Counted from the first letter of the stretch, positions 17,710 through 27,430 are shown. The stretch: DNA of 64,000 nucleotides from Duganella flavida (GCF_009857445.1 NZ_WWCN01000005.1:248001-312000); one strand, 5' to 3'. Translations and numbers: made by a program. The notes: generated from the letters alone by a model not told the origin.

Positions 17710-20700
17710 TTACGCTTGCAGGCTGTGGCTGCCGTAGCCTGCACTCAGCAGAGGCTGCACCAGTGGGTCGTTGGCCGCCGGTGCACCGGTATGCGCGGCG
17801 CCAGCCGGGCTCATGGTTGCCATGGCCTGGATCAAGGCATCCGGGTTGGCTGCCTGGCCAGTGCCATACAGCGCCCGTACCGCCGCCACGTCCGCGTCGC
17901 TGAGCGTGCGGTTACTGGCGCTGAGGGCATAGCACTCGATTGAACTGGCATCGGCATTGTCAGCCAAGCCCAGCGCATGGCCGATTTCGTGCAGCAAGAC
18001 CTGCTCCAAGCTGGTATCCGTGCCGGCATACACCAGCGTGCCGCCGCTGCCCGCCACCAGAGCCGTTTCGGCACTGTCCTCGACCTGCACGATGACGCCG
18101 CTGTCCATGGTGCCGGCCAAGCCGCCCAGCGTGGTATTGCCGACCATGCCGGTGCCAGCCGTGTCGAACTTGCCGTTGCCGATGCGGATATCGGCCTGTT
18201 CGCCGTCAGCCACTTGCTCGAAGCGAAGGCCGGTGGCCGCGCTCCAGGCATCGAACGCCTGTTGTACCGCTGGGATCGCCGCCGCGCCCAGATAGCTGCT
18301 GAATTCGCTACCATGGTCGGCCACGCTCCAGCGCACCACCGGCTGACTCCAGCGCGTGCCGGTCAGCGCCGTGTTTTGTTCCGTAGCGATGACCGCTTGA
18401 ATCTGCTGCAGCTCGGCCAGCGCCACCCCAGCACTAAGCTGGTTGTTGCTGTTCCATTGCTGCTTGGCGATCGCATCCATGTCTTGCGCCGCCTTGGCCG
18501 CCGCCTGCTCCGGCGTGCCAGCCATGCCGGCACCAAAGTAGTGGGTGAGCAGATTGGCGATGACATCCAAGAAGCTGTCGCCGAAGAACAAGCCGCGATT
18601 TTCCGCCTGTGGCATGACCGGGCCGCCATCACCCCAGTAAGTGCGCAGTTCTGAATCCGAGATATTGCGGTTCGAGCCGATGCCGTTATTGTTGCTGGTG
18701 TCCGACCCGTTTTCATTCATCGTCACTTCATTGGCGCCGATATTATTGGTGAACGTATTCGAGCCGAAATTATTAGTCAGGTCTTTGGTCCCCGTCACCT
18801 GGGTCTGGTCGCTGTTGCCGTAGTTATCGGTGGTGTCGTCGATACCGCTGACGTTGCTCTTATCACTATTACCTTCGTTGTTGGTGACCGAATGGGCACC
18901 GCGTACATTAGTGATGTCGTTGAGGCCGTACAGGTTATTCAAGTCCTTGTCGCCATTTGCCTCCACCGTCACATAGCCGCCGCTGACATTCAGGCGGTTG
19001 CCGCCATTTTCCAGCACCGAGTCATTGTCGCCGTCGAGCGAGACACTGGAATTGGCATTGAGGACGATGCCGGCCGTCTGGCCCAGCGCGGTAACGCCGG
19101 TATTGAGCAGGTTGACGGCGCCGATGGTGTCGACCACGCCGGCGGTCTGGTCCACCACTACCAGGTCGTTGGCCACCGCGTCGATGTGGTTGCCACCGCC
19201 AAACGCACCCAGGCTGGCGCCAGCGGCCATGCTGATGCCGTCGTAATTGCCGTGCACATAAGCCTGGACATTGGCGTCCATGTAGATGCCGCCGATTTGC
19301 CCGTTGGCGGCACTGGCGCCCAGTGCATTGGCCGAGCCAGTCACGTTGTCGAACACGCCATTGGTGTTTTGTAACTCGACGCGGTCACTGCCAGCAGCGT
19401 CAACCAGGTTGCCGCCGCCATCGACCAGAACGCTGTCCGTCACGCCCAAGATCAGGTGATCGCTGCTGCCGTGCACCTTCGCCTCGGAGAAGCCCGACAC
19501 GGTCACGGTGAGGTTGCTGCCGGTGAGACTGCTGGCCGGTGCTGGCACACTGTTGGCACCAATGCCAACCCAGACCGCATCGCCAGCGTTGGCGGTGATC
19601 GTATTGTTGCCGCCGTAGACACCGAAGTAGTCATTGTTGCCAGCACCTACTGTGTCATTGGAGCCCTTGACGTCGACACGCGAATTGTCGATCACGGAGA
19701 CGGCCGCGTTGCTGATGTTGATGACGTCGGTTGGCGTTGTGCTGAGGGCGCCACCGCCGCCCACCGTCACGCTGTCGCCGACGCCGGCGCCAGTGTAGAT
19801 GCCGGCATTGACGGTGTCGCCTGCGCCGTAGACACCCAGCTTGTCATGGATGCCAATGCCGATGACGTCGTTGCTGCCATTCACCGTGACCAACGAATTG
19901 TCTTCTACCGTTACCGCGGCGCCGGACAGGTTGACCGTGTCGACCGTGCCGCCGGCATTGCCGCCCACCGTGATGTTGTCGCCAGCGGCGCCGGTAATGG
20001 TATTGCCGGAACCATTGATGGTTACCGTGGTGTTGGCAGCCACCACCAGCGTGCTGCCGCTGATGTTGACGATGCCGCTGACGTTGGTTTCGGCATGGGT
20101 GCTCGGGTTGAAGTCCTCTTCGCCGAGAACCTGCGTGCCATTCATGAACTGCACATTGATTTGCTGGCCAGCGCTGTTGTAGTTAGCCAGCAGCACCTCC
20201 TTCACCCCATTGGCGCCGTTGGCGGCAAAGGTAGCGAAGCTGCTTTCCTGGCCGTTGGCGCCGAAGGTTTCCAGACTGGCCTCCAGGCCGTTGCCATCGA
20301 ACAGCTCCACGCTGGACACGCTGCCGTTCAGATACGTCGTCAGTGACGTTTCCTTCTGCGTCGCCGTGTTGAAAGCGGCCTGGGCCTGCATCTGCCCATT
20401 GGATGGATTCAGGGTGACTACGCTCACTTGGCGGCCTGAGCTGTCGAAGCTACTGTAGCCGGTTTCCTGGCCGGAGAAGTTGTAGTTGTCCAATCGCGAT
20501 TCGTAACCATTGACGAAAGTCTCGTTGCTGACGCGGGTGCCGCCCATAAACGTTTCTAACGACGTCTCCTGTCCGGTCGCGCTGAAGTGCTCCATGCCGG
20601 CTTCCATCCCGTTGGCAAAGGTCTCCAGGCCGATGGTGTAGCCGGCCGTGTTGAGCGTGGCCAGGCTGGTTTCGACCGAAGCGCTGCTGCCGGTGCCGGG

Positions 20701-23700
20701 CGTAAAGGTGGCCAGCGTCAGCTCATGGCCGCTGGCGTCAAAGGTGGCCAGCGCAATCTCTTTGCCGGCGCCGTTGAAATCTTCCTCGCTGACCTCGATG
20801 CCGGCGGTGTACAGCTTGAGATCGATTTGCTGCTGGGTGGCAGGATTGAGATCGACGCGGCTGGTGGTGACGCCGCCCGCATCGACAAATACCAGGGCGG
20901 TTTCCTGGCCATTGCCATTGAACAGACCGTAGCTGGTTTCCTGTCCGCCAAAGCCGTAGTTGATCAGGCCCGACTCCTGGCCGTTGGCGCCAAATGTCTC
21001 GGTGCTGTTTTTGAGGGCACCGGTGTAGGTGTCCAGCGAGGTTTCATGGCCCAGGTCGTCGAAGCGCGCCATGCTGGCTTCCTGGCCACTGGTGAAGGTT
21101 TCCAGACTGGTGGTGTAACCCGCCGTGTTCAGCGTCGCCAGGCTGACTTCCACCGAGGCGCTGTTGCCGGCACCCGGCGTAAAGGTGGCCAGCGTCACTT
21201 CATGTCCGCCGGTATCGAACGTGGCCAGCGAAATTTCCTTGCCGGCGCTGTTGAAGCCTTCCATGCTGACTTCCAGGCCATTGCTGAAGGTTTCCAGGTC
21301 GACCGGCGTCTGCGTGGTCGGATTGAAGTTTTCGCGGCTGATGGTCTGCTGGTTTTTGTCGACACCAGTCAGGCTGATTTCCTGGCCGGCACTGTTGAAG
21401 CTGCCGTAGCTGACCTCGACGCCGGATTGGTATTTAATCAGGCTGTTTTCGACGCCATGGCTGTCCCAGGTGACCGAGGTCTTGTCGCCGAAATAGAAGG
21501 TGTCCAGGCTGACCTTTTGGCCGCTATCGGTAAAGATCGCCATGCTGCTTTCGGCGCCATTGTTATCCCATTGCTCCAGACTGACGGTGACGCCGGCGCT
21601 GTTCAGCGTGGCCAGACTGGTTTCCACCGGCGGCCCCCAGTTGGCCGGCACGAAGGTGGCCGCACTGGTTTCGCGTCCGGTGGTTGGATCGAAGGTCATG
21701 AACGCGTTTTCGATACCGTTGCTGAAGCCTTCCAGGTTGATCTCGACGTTGGCGCTATTGAAGGTTTTAAGGTCGGTTTCCTGGTGGTTGGCCGGGTTGA
21801 AATCTTCGATGGTGTTGATGTGGCCGGTCGGCGAGATCGATACCAGGCTGGTTTCCTGGCCAGCCGGATTGAAAGTGCCATAGCTGGTTTCCACGCCATT
21901 GTTAAAGGTCATGTAACCCGATTCCGTGCCGTTGCCGTCGAATGTTTCGGTGGCGTTCTGGGTGCCCATGATGAAGGTATCCAGGCTGGTTTCGTGACCG
22001 TTGTCATCATAGTGCGCCAAGGTGGCTTCCTGGCCGAAGGTCAGGGTTTCATAGCTGACGCTAATGCCATTGGCGCCAAAGCTGGTCAGCGAGTTTTCCT
22101 GTACTACGCCGCCATTGCCGGGAGCATAAGTGGCAAGGCTTTGCTCGTGGCCGCCGGCATCGTACAGGGCCAGCGAGTTTTCGACGCCGCCGGTGAAAGT
22201 TTCAACGCTGCGCAAGGTACCATCGGTGTACAGCTTGATGTCCTGGTCCAGGCGGCCGCCGGGAACAAAGTCTTCTTGGCTGATCATCTGGCCGGCCGCG
22301 TTCACGCCGATCAGACTGGTTTCCTGGCCAGCGCTGTTGAAGACGCCGTAACCGGTTTCGATACCGGCGCTGTTGTAGTTGGTCAGGCCGTTTTCCAGGC
22401 CATTGCTGCTGAAGGTTTCCACCGCGTTCTTGTAGCCGCTGCTGAACAGATCGAGGCTGGTTTCCTGCCCCACCGAGTTGTAATGGGCCATGCTGGTTTC
22501 GGAGCCGTAGGCGAACGACTCCAGGCTGGTCGTATAACCGGCCGGGTTCAACGTGGCCAGACTGGTCTCGGTCAGGCTGCCGCCCAGGCCCGCCGTATAG
22601 CTGGCAAGGGTGGTCTCGACCCCGTTGGCGTCGAACTGGGCCATGGAGTTCTCAATGCCGCTGCTGTTGAACGTCTCCAGGCTGGTGATGATGCCGTTGG
22701 TGCCGAAGGTCTTGAAGTCGGTTTCGACGTGGGTGGCCGGATTGAAATCCTCGATGTTAATGACTTGGCTCGGATTGCCTGGTGTGACGCCCATTAGGCT
22801 CAGTTCCTGGCCGGATGGATTGAACACGCCATACCCGATTTCAACGCCAACGCTATCGTAGTTGGTCAGGCCGTTTTCCACACCGCCGGCATTAAAGGTC
22901 TCGGTGGCCGACTTGTAGCCGCTGGTGTACAAGTCCAGGCTGACTTCATGGCCCTGGTCGAAGTGCTCCACGCTGGCTTCCAGTCCATAGGTGAACAGTT
23001 CCAACGCCGATGTCGATCCATCCGGATTCAGGTTCACCAGCTGGGTTTCTTGTGCTGAATGGTTGTAGCCGGGAATGAAGCTGGCCACGGTGTCAACTTT
23101 GCCCGTATCGGGGTTGTAAGTGGTCATCGAATTTTCGATGCCGCTGGTGTCGAAGGTCTCATAGCTGACTTCGGCGCCACTGCTGTTGAACGCTTCGATG
23201 TCGGTATGGATGTGCGTTTGCGTATTGAATTCTTCCCGGCTGGTGACTTGTCCGGTTGGCGTCAGATTGTCGAGGCTGGTTTCCTGGCCCAGGGTGTTGA
23301 AACTGGCGTAGCTGGTTTCGACATTGTTATTGAAGGTCATTAGACCGGATTCGACCCCGGTTGAGCTGAACAGTTCAGAGGTGGCCTTGGTACCCATGAT
23401 GAATCCGTCCAGGCTGGTTTCATGACCGCTGGTGTCGTAGCGCGCCAGGCTGGCCTCCATGCCGTAGGTCAGGGTCTCAAACAGGACGGTATGGCCATTG
23501 GCATCCAGCGTCGCCAGCGAGGTTTCCTGCACCGCGCCAAAATTGTTGACGCCAAACGTGGCGAAGCTGGTTTCGTTGCCGCTGGTGTCGTAGGTCGCCA
23601 GCGAATTTTCAACACCGGACGAGTTGTAGCCTTCTATGCTGACCAGCATGCCGTTGTTGAACAGTTTGAGATCGACGTCGATGTGCGTGGCCGGCGCGAA

Positions 23701-26178
23701 ATCTTCCTCGCTGGTCATCTGGCCGCTGGCGTTAACGCCGATCAGGCTGGTTTCCTGGCCCAGGCTGTTGAACAGACCGTGGCTGATCTCCTGGCCGGCG
23801 CTATTGAAGTTGACCAAGCCAGATTCATGGCCGGCCGCATCGAAGGTTTCGGTGGCGGTCTTGTAACCGTTCCACACGTCCAGGCTGGTTTCGTGACCAG
23901 TGGTGTCGAAATGCGCCAGGCTGACTTCACTGCCCATGAAGTCGAAAGTTTCCAGCGTGACGGTAGCGCCATTGGTGTCCAGTGTGCTCAAGGTTGCTTC
24001 CTTCAGCCCCAAAATGCCGGTGGCGTAGGTCGCGTGCAGCAGTTCCTGGCCGCTGGCGGCATCGAAGGTATCGAAGGTCTTTTCCTTGCCGGCCGCATCG
24101 AAGCCTTCCACGCTGAGCATAGCGCCGTTGGCGTTGAACTGTTTGATGTCGAGGTCCAGGTGGCTGCTAGGGTCGAACTCTTCCAGCGTGATGACTTTGC
24201 CAGCGGCGTTCAAGGACGACAGGCTGAGTTCCTGGCCCAGGCTGTTGTAGGCAGCGTAGCTGGTTTCCACACCGGCCGTGCTATAGGTGGCCAAACCGCT
24301 TTCCTGGCCATTGCTGCCAAAGCTTTCGATGGTCCTGCCGCCGGCTGTGATCTGGTCAAAGGTGGTTTTTTGCCCGAGGTCGTCGTAATGCATCATGCTG
24401 ACTTCGGAACCGTAGCTAAACAGCTCGTAGCCGGTGGTGACGCCATTCGCGTTCATGGTGATGTAGCTGGTCTCTTCGTTGCCAAAGAAACCTTTGGCGT
24501 AGTTGGCGATGCTGATTTCGTTACCGTTGACATCGAAGGTGTCTAGCGAGCTTTCCAGCCCGGCGCTGTTGAAGTTTTCCAGTGTGGTGCGGTGGCCGTT
24601 CGCGTCGTAGGTTGTCAATGCCACTGGCAGGTTGGTGGCGCCGAAGTCTTCCGAGCTGGTCTTGGTGGTGCCAGTATAGGTAAAAATACTATGGCTGACT
24701 TCATTGCCGGTGGCGACATCAAAGTTGTCTCGTTCGATTTCCAATCCAGTTCCATTGAACAGATCTTTGGATGTTTCGCGGCCGCTCCTGTCATAATTTT
24801 CGCGGAAGATTTCTTTGCTATTGCTGTCGAAGTGATCGACCTGATCAAGGTAGCCATCAGCACCGCTCAGCGCCGTGGTTTCATCCTTCAGGCTGCCATC
24901 TGCCTTGAAGTCTTTGACGTCGTCTGACTTGCTGCCGTCGGCGGCCTTCACTATGGTTTCGTCGCGCTCTGGCTTGCCATCGTGGTTGGAATCGATCATG
25001 ACGCTGGTCTGGTCGATGCTGCCATCACCATCCTGATCAATATTCTCGGTGATCGTGGTCTTGCTAGCATCCACGATGCGTTCAGACGAGGCTTTAACCT
25101 TGCCGTTTGCATCCGTTAGCGTAAAGGTTTCTTTGACTCCGCCACTTACACTCGTGGTCGCATCGATCGTCGTGTTGCCTTTGGCGTCAGTAAATTTGAT
25201 GGTCTGTCCGCCACTACTGTTATCCACTTCCGTTCCGGGCGCGACGGTTATATTTTTGTCGACCTGGCGTATCGTTCCCGGAATAATGCTCAGATCATCT
25301 GCCTGACCATCTTCTTCCCAGATCTTGTGGCCAAAGTCATCAACACCCTCGGTATGAAGGGCGGCGTCGCTGGGTTTGAATACACGTTCCGGTGGGACAG
25401 AATTGATGGCCAAACCCGAGATTTTGAAAAATTTGGTGGCGCCGTCCAGTGTGAGTGCTCCCAACCCATTGTCGTAGCCACCGCCAATGTCGCAATGGTT
25501 ACCAGTCATGAATACGGTATTGATGCCGTTCTCACCGGTATAGTCTAACGCGCGGAACAGCGAGCGATATTCATCGTTAGCCCGTATTACCGTGATGTTC
25601 CCTGCATTGGGTGCAAATGCCAAATTGCCGCCGACGCCAGTCGCTACCGGATCAAAAATGATGCCTGCGGAGACACCGATCTGGCCCGGCGGTACCAATA
25701 CCTTACCGCTCGTATCCGTCACGCCTCGTTCGTAGACCAATTGGGAAAAGATCGCCGCCGATGCATCGCCGCGGCTAAAGGCTGTCACCATGGTCGTAAT
25801 AGGCTGGCCGGGATTATTTTGCGCCCATGCGGCAGCTTGTTCATTAAACTCGGCGTATGCCTTTTCCGCAGCGGCATTCACCTGTCCCGTTGGAATTGCT
25901 GAAGATCCCCACTCTGAATCTTTAGTGCCAGGGCCGGGATAGTAACCTTTTGCGACATTGTCACTTGGCTGTACCTGTTTGAACAGCTGCGCGACATTTG
26001 TGCTATTCGGATTACCTGACAGTGTAAGATCGTCCTTATCGTTATTGGTGCCGTCAAAGGCTGCAAAAAAAACGAATTGGCCGCTCGATGTAGCTGGCTT
26101 CGCTGTGCCAGCGATATTCGATGCTTGTTGTTGTGCTGTGGATATCTCGCTAGGGCTTAAAGGTTTCACGATGGACAA
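17710..26178 (-). CDS. Giant secreted protein: DUF2235 (Tle1-like) hydrolase, super-repeats and M10-like metalloprotease
   Basis: This is a 2,822-residue protein. It starts at a TTG with AGGAG six bases upstream. The N-terminal DUF2235 hydrolase (about 34-290) has FDGTNND at 41, Ser135 in TAFSRGDAS, Asp176 in IIFDPVAT and His228 in GNHCDIGGGY, the expected triad of Tle1-type phospholipases. Acidic segments DQDGDGSID and DSNHDGKPERDE near 385-400 may bind calcium. Residues of about 450-2000 hold nine ~158-residue super-repeats. An N/G/V-rich zone (about 2010-2550) suggests beta-solenoid folds. The C-terminal M10-like domain runs through VVRWSVADHG and QQAFDAWSAATGLRFEQV to HEIGHALGLAD near 2728. 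There is no N-terminal signal peptide, as expected for type I export, and no RTX nonapeptides. Secretion genes follow and a lipoprotein gene precedes. Roles as toxin or host-acting enzyme are inferred. Confidence 0.87.
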   Translation of the reverse strand: MSIVKPLSPSEISTAQQQASNIAGTAKPATSSGQFVFFAAFDGTNNDKDDLTLSGNPNSTNVAQLFKQVQPSDNVAKGYYPGPGTKDSEWGSSAIPTGQVNAAAEKAYAEFNEQAAAWAQNNPGQPITTMVTAFSRGDASAAIFSQLVYERGVTDTSGKVLVPPGQIGVSAGIIFDPVATGVGGNLAFAPNAGNITVIRANDEYRSLFRALDYTGENGINTVFMTGNHCDIGGGYDNGLGALTLDGATKFFKISGLAINSVPPERVFKPSDAALHTEGVDDFGHKIWEEDGQADDLSIIPGTIRQVDKNITVAPGTEVDNSSGGQTIKFTDAKGNTTIDATTSVSGGVKETFTLTDANGKVKASSERIVDASKTTITENIDQDGDGSIDQTSVMIDSNHDGKPERDETIVKAADGSKSDDVKDFKADGSLKDETTALSGADGYLDQVDHFDSNSKEIFRENYDRSGRETSKDLFNGTGLEIERDNFDVATGNEVSHSIFTYTGTTKTSSEDFGATNLPVALTTYDANGHRTTLENFNSAGLESSLDTFDVNGNEISIANYAKGFFGNEETSYITMNANGVTTGYELFSYGSEVSMMHYDDLGQKTTFDQITAGGRTIESFGSNGQESGLATYSTAGVETSYAAYNSLGQELSLSSLNAAGKVITLEEFDPSSHLDLDIKQFNANGAMLSVEGFDAAGKEKTFDTFDAASGQELLHATYATGILGLKEATLSTLDTNGATVTLETFDFMGSEVSLAHFDTTGHETSLDVWNGYKTATETFDAAGHESGLVNFNSAGQEISHGLFNSLGQETSLIGVNASGQMTSEEDFAPATHIDVDLKLFNNGMLVSIEGYNSSGVENSLATYDTSGNETSFATFGVNNFGAVQETSLATLDANGHTVLFETLTYGMEASLARYDTSGHETSLDGFIMGTKATSELFSSTGVESGLMTFNNNVETSYASFNTLGQETSLDNLTPTGQVTSREEFNTQTHIHTDIEAFNSSGAEVSYETFDTSGIENSMTTYNPDTGKVDTVASFIPGYNHSAQETQLVNLNPDGSTSALELFTYGLEASVEHFDQGHEVSLDLYTSGYKSATETFNAGGVENGLTNYDSVGVEIGYGVFNPSGQELSLMGVTPGNPSQVINIEDFNPATHVETDFKTFGTNGIITSLETFNSSGIENSMAQFDANGVETTLASYTAGLGGSLTETSLATLNPAGYTTSLESFAYGSETSMAHYNSVGQETSLDLFSSGYKNAVETFSSNGLENGLTNYNSAGIETGYGVFNSAGQETSLIGVNAAGQMISQEDFVPGGRLDQDIKLYTDGTLRSVETFTGGVENSLALYDAGGHEQSLATYAPGNGGVVQENSLTSFGANGISVSYETLTFGQEATLAHYDDNGHETSLDTFIMGTQNATETFDGNGTESGYMTFNNGVETSYGTFNPAGQETSLVSISPTGHINTIEDFNPANHQETDLKTFNSANVEINLEGFSNGIENAFMTFDPTTGRETSAATFVPANWGPPVETSLATLNSAGVTVSLEQWDNNGAESSMAIFTDSGQKVSLDTFYFGDKTSVTWDSHGVENSLIKYQSGVEVSYGSFNSAGQEISLTGVDKNQQTISRENFNPTTQTPVDLETFSNGLEVSMEGFNSAGKEISLATFDTGGHEVTLATFTPGAGNSASVEVSLATLNTAGYTTSLETFTSGQEASMARFDDLGHETSLDTYTGALKNSTETFGANGQESGLINYGFGGQETSYGLFNGNGQETALVFVDAGGVTTSRVDLNPATQQQIDLKLYTAGIEVSEEDFNGAGKEIALATFDASGHELTLATFTPGTGSSASVETSLATLNTAGYTIGLETFANGMEAGMEHFSATGQETSLETFMGGTRVSNETFVNGYESRLDNYNFSGQETGYSSFDSSGRQVSVVTLNPSNGQMQAQAAFNTATQKETSLTTYLNGSVSSVELFDGNGLEASLETFGANGQESSFATFAANGANGVKEVLLANYNSAGQQINVQFMNGTQVLGEEDFNPSTHAETNVSGIVNISGSTLVVAANTTVTINGSGNTITGAAGDNITVGGNAGGTVDTVNLSGAAVTVEDNSLVTVNGSNDVIGIGIHDKLGVYGAGDTVNAGIYTGAGVGDSVTVGGGGALSTTPTDVINISNAAVSVIDNSRVDVKGSNDTVGAGNNDYFGVYGGNNTITANAGDAVWVGIGANSVPAPASSLTGSNLTVTVSGFSEAKVHGSSDHLILGVTDSVLVDGGGNLVDAAGSDRVELQNTNGVFDNVTGSANALGASAANGQIGGIYMDANVQAYVHGNYDGISMAAGASLGAFGGGNHIDAVANDLVVVDQTAGVVDTIGAVNLLNTGVTALGQTAGIVLNANSSVSLDGDNDSVLENGGNRLNVSGGYVTVEANGDKDLNNLYGLNDITNVRGAHSVTNNEGNSDKSNVSGIDDTTDNYGNSDQTQVTGTKDLTNNFGSNTFTNNIGANEVTMNENGSDTSNNNGIGSNRNISDSELRTYWGDGGPVMPQAENRGLFFGDSFLDVIANLLTHYFGAGMAGTPEQAAAKAAQDMDAIAKQQWNSNNQLSAGVALAELQQIQAVIATEQNTALTGTRWSQPVVRWSVADHGSEFSSYLGAAAIPAVQQAFDAWSAATGLRFEQVADGEQADIRIGNGKFDTAGTGMVGNTTLGGLAGTMDSGVIVQVEDSAETALVAGSGGTLVYAGTDTSLEQVLLHEIGHALGLADNADASSIECYALSASNRTLSDADVAAVRALYGTGQAANPDALIQAMATMSPAGAAHTGAPAANDPLVQPLLSAGYGSHSLQA
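20418..24238 (-). repeat. Nine ~475-bp super-repeats inside the giant hydrolase/protease gene
   Basis: The anchor motif GQE(T/L/I)SL and its variants recur on the minus strand starting at about 24220, 23743, 23272, 22796, 22313, 21844, 21371, 20893 and 20418. The intervals are 477, 471, 476, 483, 469, 473, 478 and 475 bp, so the period is about 158 residues. Each super-repeat contains about eight ~20-residue units of the pattern (N/D)xxGxE(T/N)SLxxF(D/N). A fixed submotif, (E/D)(E/D)FNPATH-x4-D-(L/I)-K, occurs once per period. The repeats have diverged in sequence but hold length closely, which implies a regular structural period. Confidence 0.85.
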
Positions 26179-26204
26179 GATGTTCTCCTGGAGGCTGATT
26201 TTTT

Positions 26205-26726
26205 TTAATTAATCGGATAAATTTTTGTAATTTTTTTGTTGCCATATTTGCCATGAACATAGTCATCGGCATGCCCGGACGTCAACCAACTTCGGATTTC
26301 CTCGCTAGTTGCATGGAATGGCGGATTAGCAGATTCAGGAGAAATCAGGTAGACATTCAACTGCGCACCTTCGATAAAGAAGTACACATGTTGATTGGTG
26401 ATGTCTGCGGGCAAACGAGACTTGAGATCGACGCGATCCTCATGGACCGGGCCATTTGGCAAGACCTTCCATTTCACATATAAATATTCGGGCACAAAAA
26501 TCCGGCCATTTATTCCGGTTCCCTGACTTATATGGCCGGTGGCCAGTTCCCAACTCTCAGCATGGTCGCCGTGGGAACCGTACTGATAATCCAGCACTTC
26601 GATCCGGGGATTAAAGTCGAAACTGAAACGATGATCGACCTTGGCTGGCGTCGTGGTGCACGCACCCAGCAGGCCTGCCAAAACGAGCAAAACTAGTCGA
26701 CTGCTCAATAAATTTTTTATTTTCAT
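26205..26726 (-). CDS. Lipoprotein adjacent to the giant hydrolase, candidate immunity/accessory protein
   Basis: This is a 173-residue lipoprotein. The start at 26726 gives MKIKNLLSSRLVLLVLAGLL followed by the lipobox LGAC, so Cys would be lipidated after signal peptidase II cleavage. The mature part has FSFDFNPRIEVLDYQYGSHG, YLYVKWKVLPNGPVHEDRVD and QHVYFFIEGAQLNVYLISPE, suggesting a compact beta-rich domain. The gene ends 26 bp before the giant protein's start. Lipoproteins of this general pattern accompany DUF2235/Tle1-type phospholipases, where periplasmic immunity proteins are usual, so a protective or accessory role is inferred. A truncated paralogue lies at 28736-29074. I cannot name the family. 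Confidence 0.82.
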   Translation of the reverse strand: MKIKNLLSSRLVLLVLAGLLGACTTTPAKVDHRFSFDFNPRIEVLDYQYGSHGDHAESWELATGHISQGTGINGRIFVPEYLYVKWKVLPNGPVHEDRVDLKSRLPADITNQHVYFFIEGAQLNVYLISPESANPPFHATSEEIRSWLTSGHADDYVHGKYGNKKITKIYPIN

Positions 26727-26926
26727 GTTGTGGTTGCTCTCTAATTCAAAAAACGCAATTCGCTTACACAATCGCCGGTAAGGCCTCGCTCACCAATTGA
26801 CCGTTCTTGATGAATTGAGCGAACGCGAGAATTGCCTATCATTGAGAATGAATTGACGTACAGGATCTCGCTGGAAGGTGCCAGCGCAGGGGCTTGGTCA
26901 ATTGAAGATAAAGCTGCCGCGTGCGT

Positions 26927-27379
26927 TTATTGCGCGGACGAGATGAAGCCGGAGTTACGGGAAGGAGGTGTGAAGTTGTGCTGGCTGAAGTGCAGCGTGC
27001 TGTCAATGATACGTACTGGCTTGCCAGGACGGCAAAGCGAAACAATTTGCTCTGGATGTTGCAGGACAATGCTCAGTGTGGCGTCGCTGGGTGGGGCTGG
27101 CTCGCCGCCGTCGTCGTCCAGCAGATCTTCATCATCGTAGGCAAGTGCAGAAAATGGCGCGGGTTCAGGGGTGAAGTTGCTGCCCTGATCGTAAGCGTGG
27201 TTGTCAGCGGCAGCGCTGGTCTGCGTGCCATCATATGTCAAGACGCGGAGTAGCTCGACACGTGGCGACAGCAGCCCCAGCTGACTGTCTACCGCCGTGT
27301 TCGGCAACATATCCTGTCCCAGCGCTGGCCAGACAATCAAAGCCAGCAACCAGGGAAGGATTCCCCAAAGTCTTTTCAT
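26927..27379 (-). CDS. Gutted DUF4424-like paralogue (internal deletion)
   Basis: This 150-residue frame has an intact signal peptide (MKRLWGILPWLLALIVWPAL, cut near GQD) and a C-terminus nearly matching that of the full DUF4424 protein at 27753-28739: IVLQHPEQIVSLCRPGKPVR and HFSQHNFTPPS. The roughly 170 central residues of the full protein are missing; in their place is a short acidic stretch, DDEDLLDDDGGEPAPP. It therefore looks like a remnant of a duplicated gene after internal deletion, still in frame. It lies 200 bp upstream of the intact lipoprotein gene. Whether it is still expressed or functional cannot be told. Confidence 0.62.
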   Translation of the reverse strand: MKRLWGILPWLLALIVWPALGQDMLPNTAVDSQLGLLSPRVELLRVLTYDGTQTSAAADNHAYDQGSNFTPEPAPFSALAYDDEDLLDDDGGEPAPPSDATLSIVLQHPEQIVSLCRPGKPVRIIDSTLHFSQHNFTPPSRNSGFISSAQ

Positions 27380-27430
27380 GGTTTATTTATTTAAAATCAA
27401 TTTATTCCTAATAATATTTCAAAAAAGCAA

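Noticed and set aside
17710..19500. RTX calcium-binding nonapeptides at the end of the giant hydrolase/protease
   Set aside because: The N/G-rich repeats do not follow GGxGxDxUx; I treat them as a different solenoid-like repeat.
20587..22797. 736-residue plus-strand frame opposite the giant hydrolase/protease
   Set aside because: Its repeats mirror the super-repeats of the real gene on the other strand; no independent signal.
20418..24238. Possible CRISPR-like or satellite array
   Set aside because: The period is ~475 bp, the repeats are diverged, and they are in frame in a coding sequence.
17710..26178. Classification of the giant protein as a type VI effector
   Set aside because: DUF2235 suggests it, but there is no VgrG, PAAR, Hcp or other T6SS gene nearby, while a complete type I exporter is coupled downstream.
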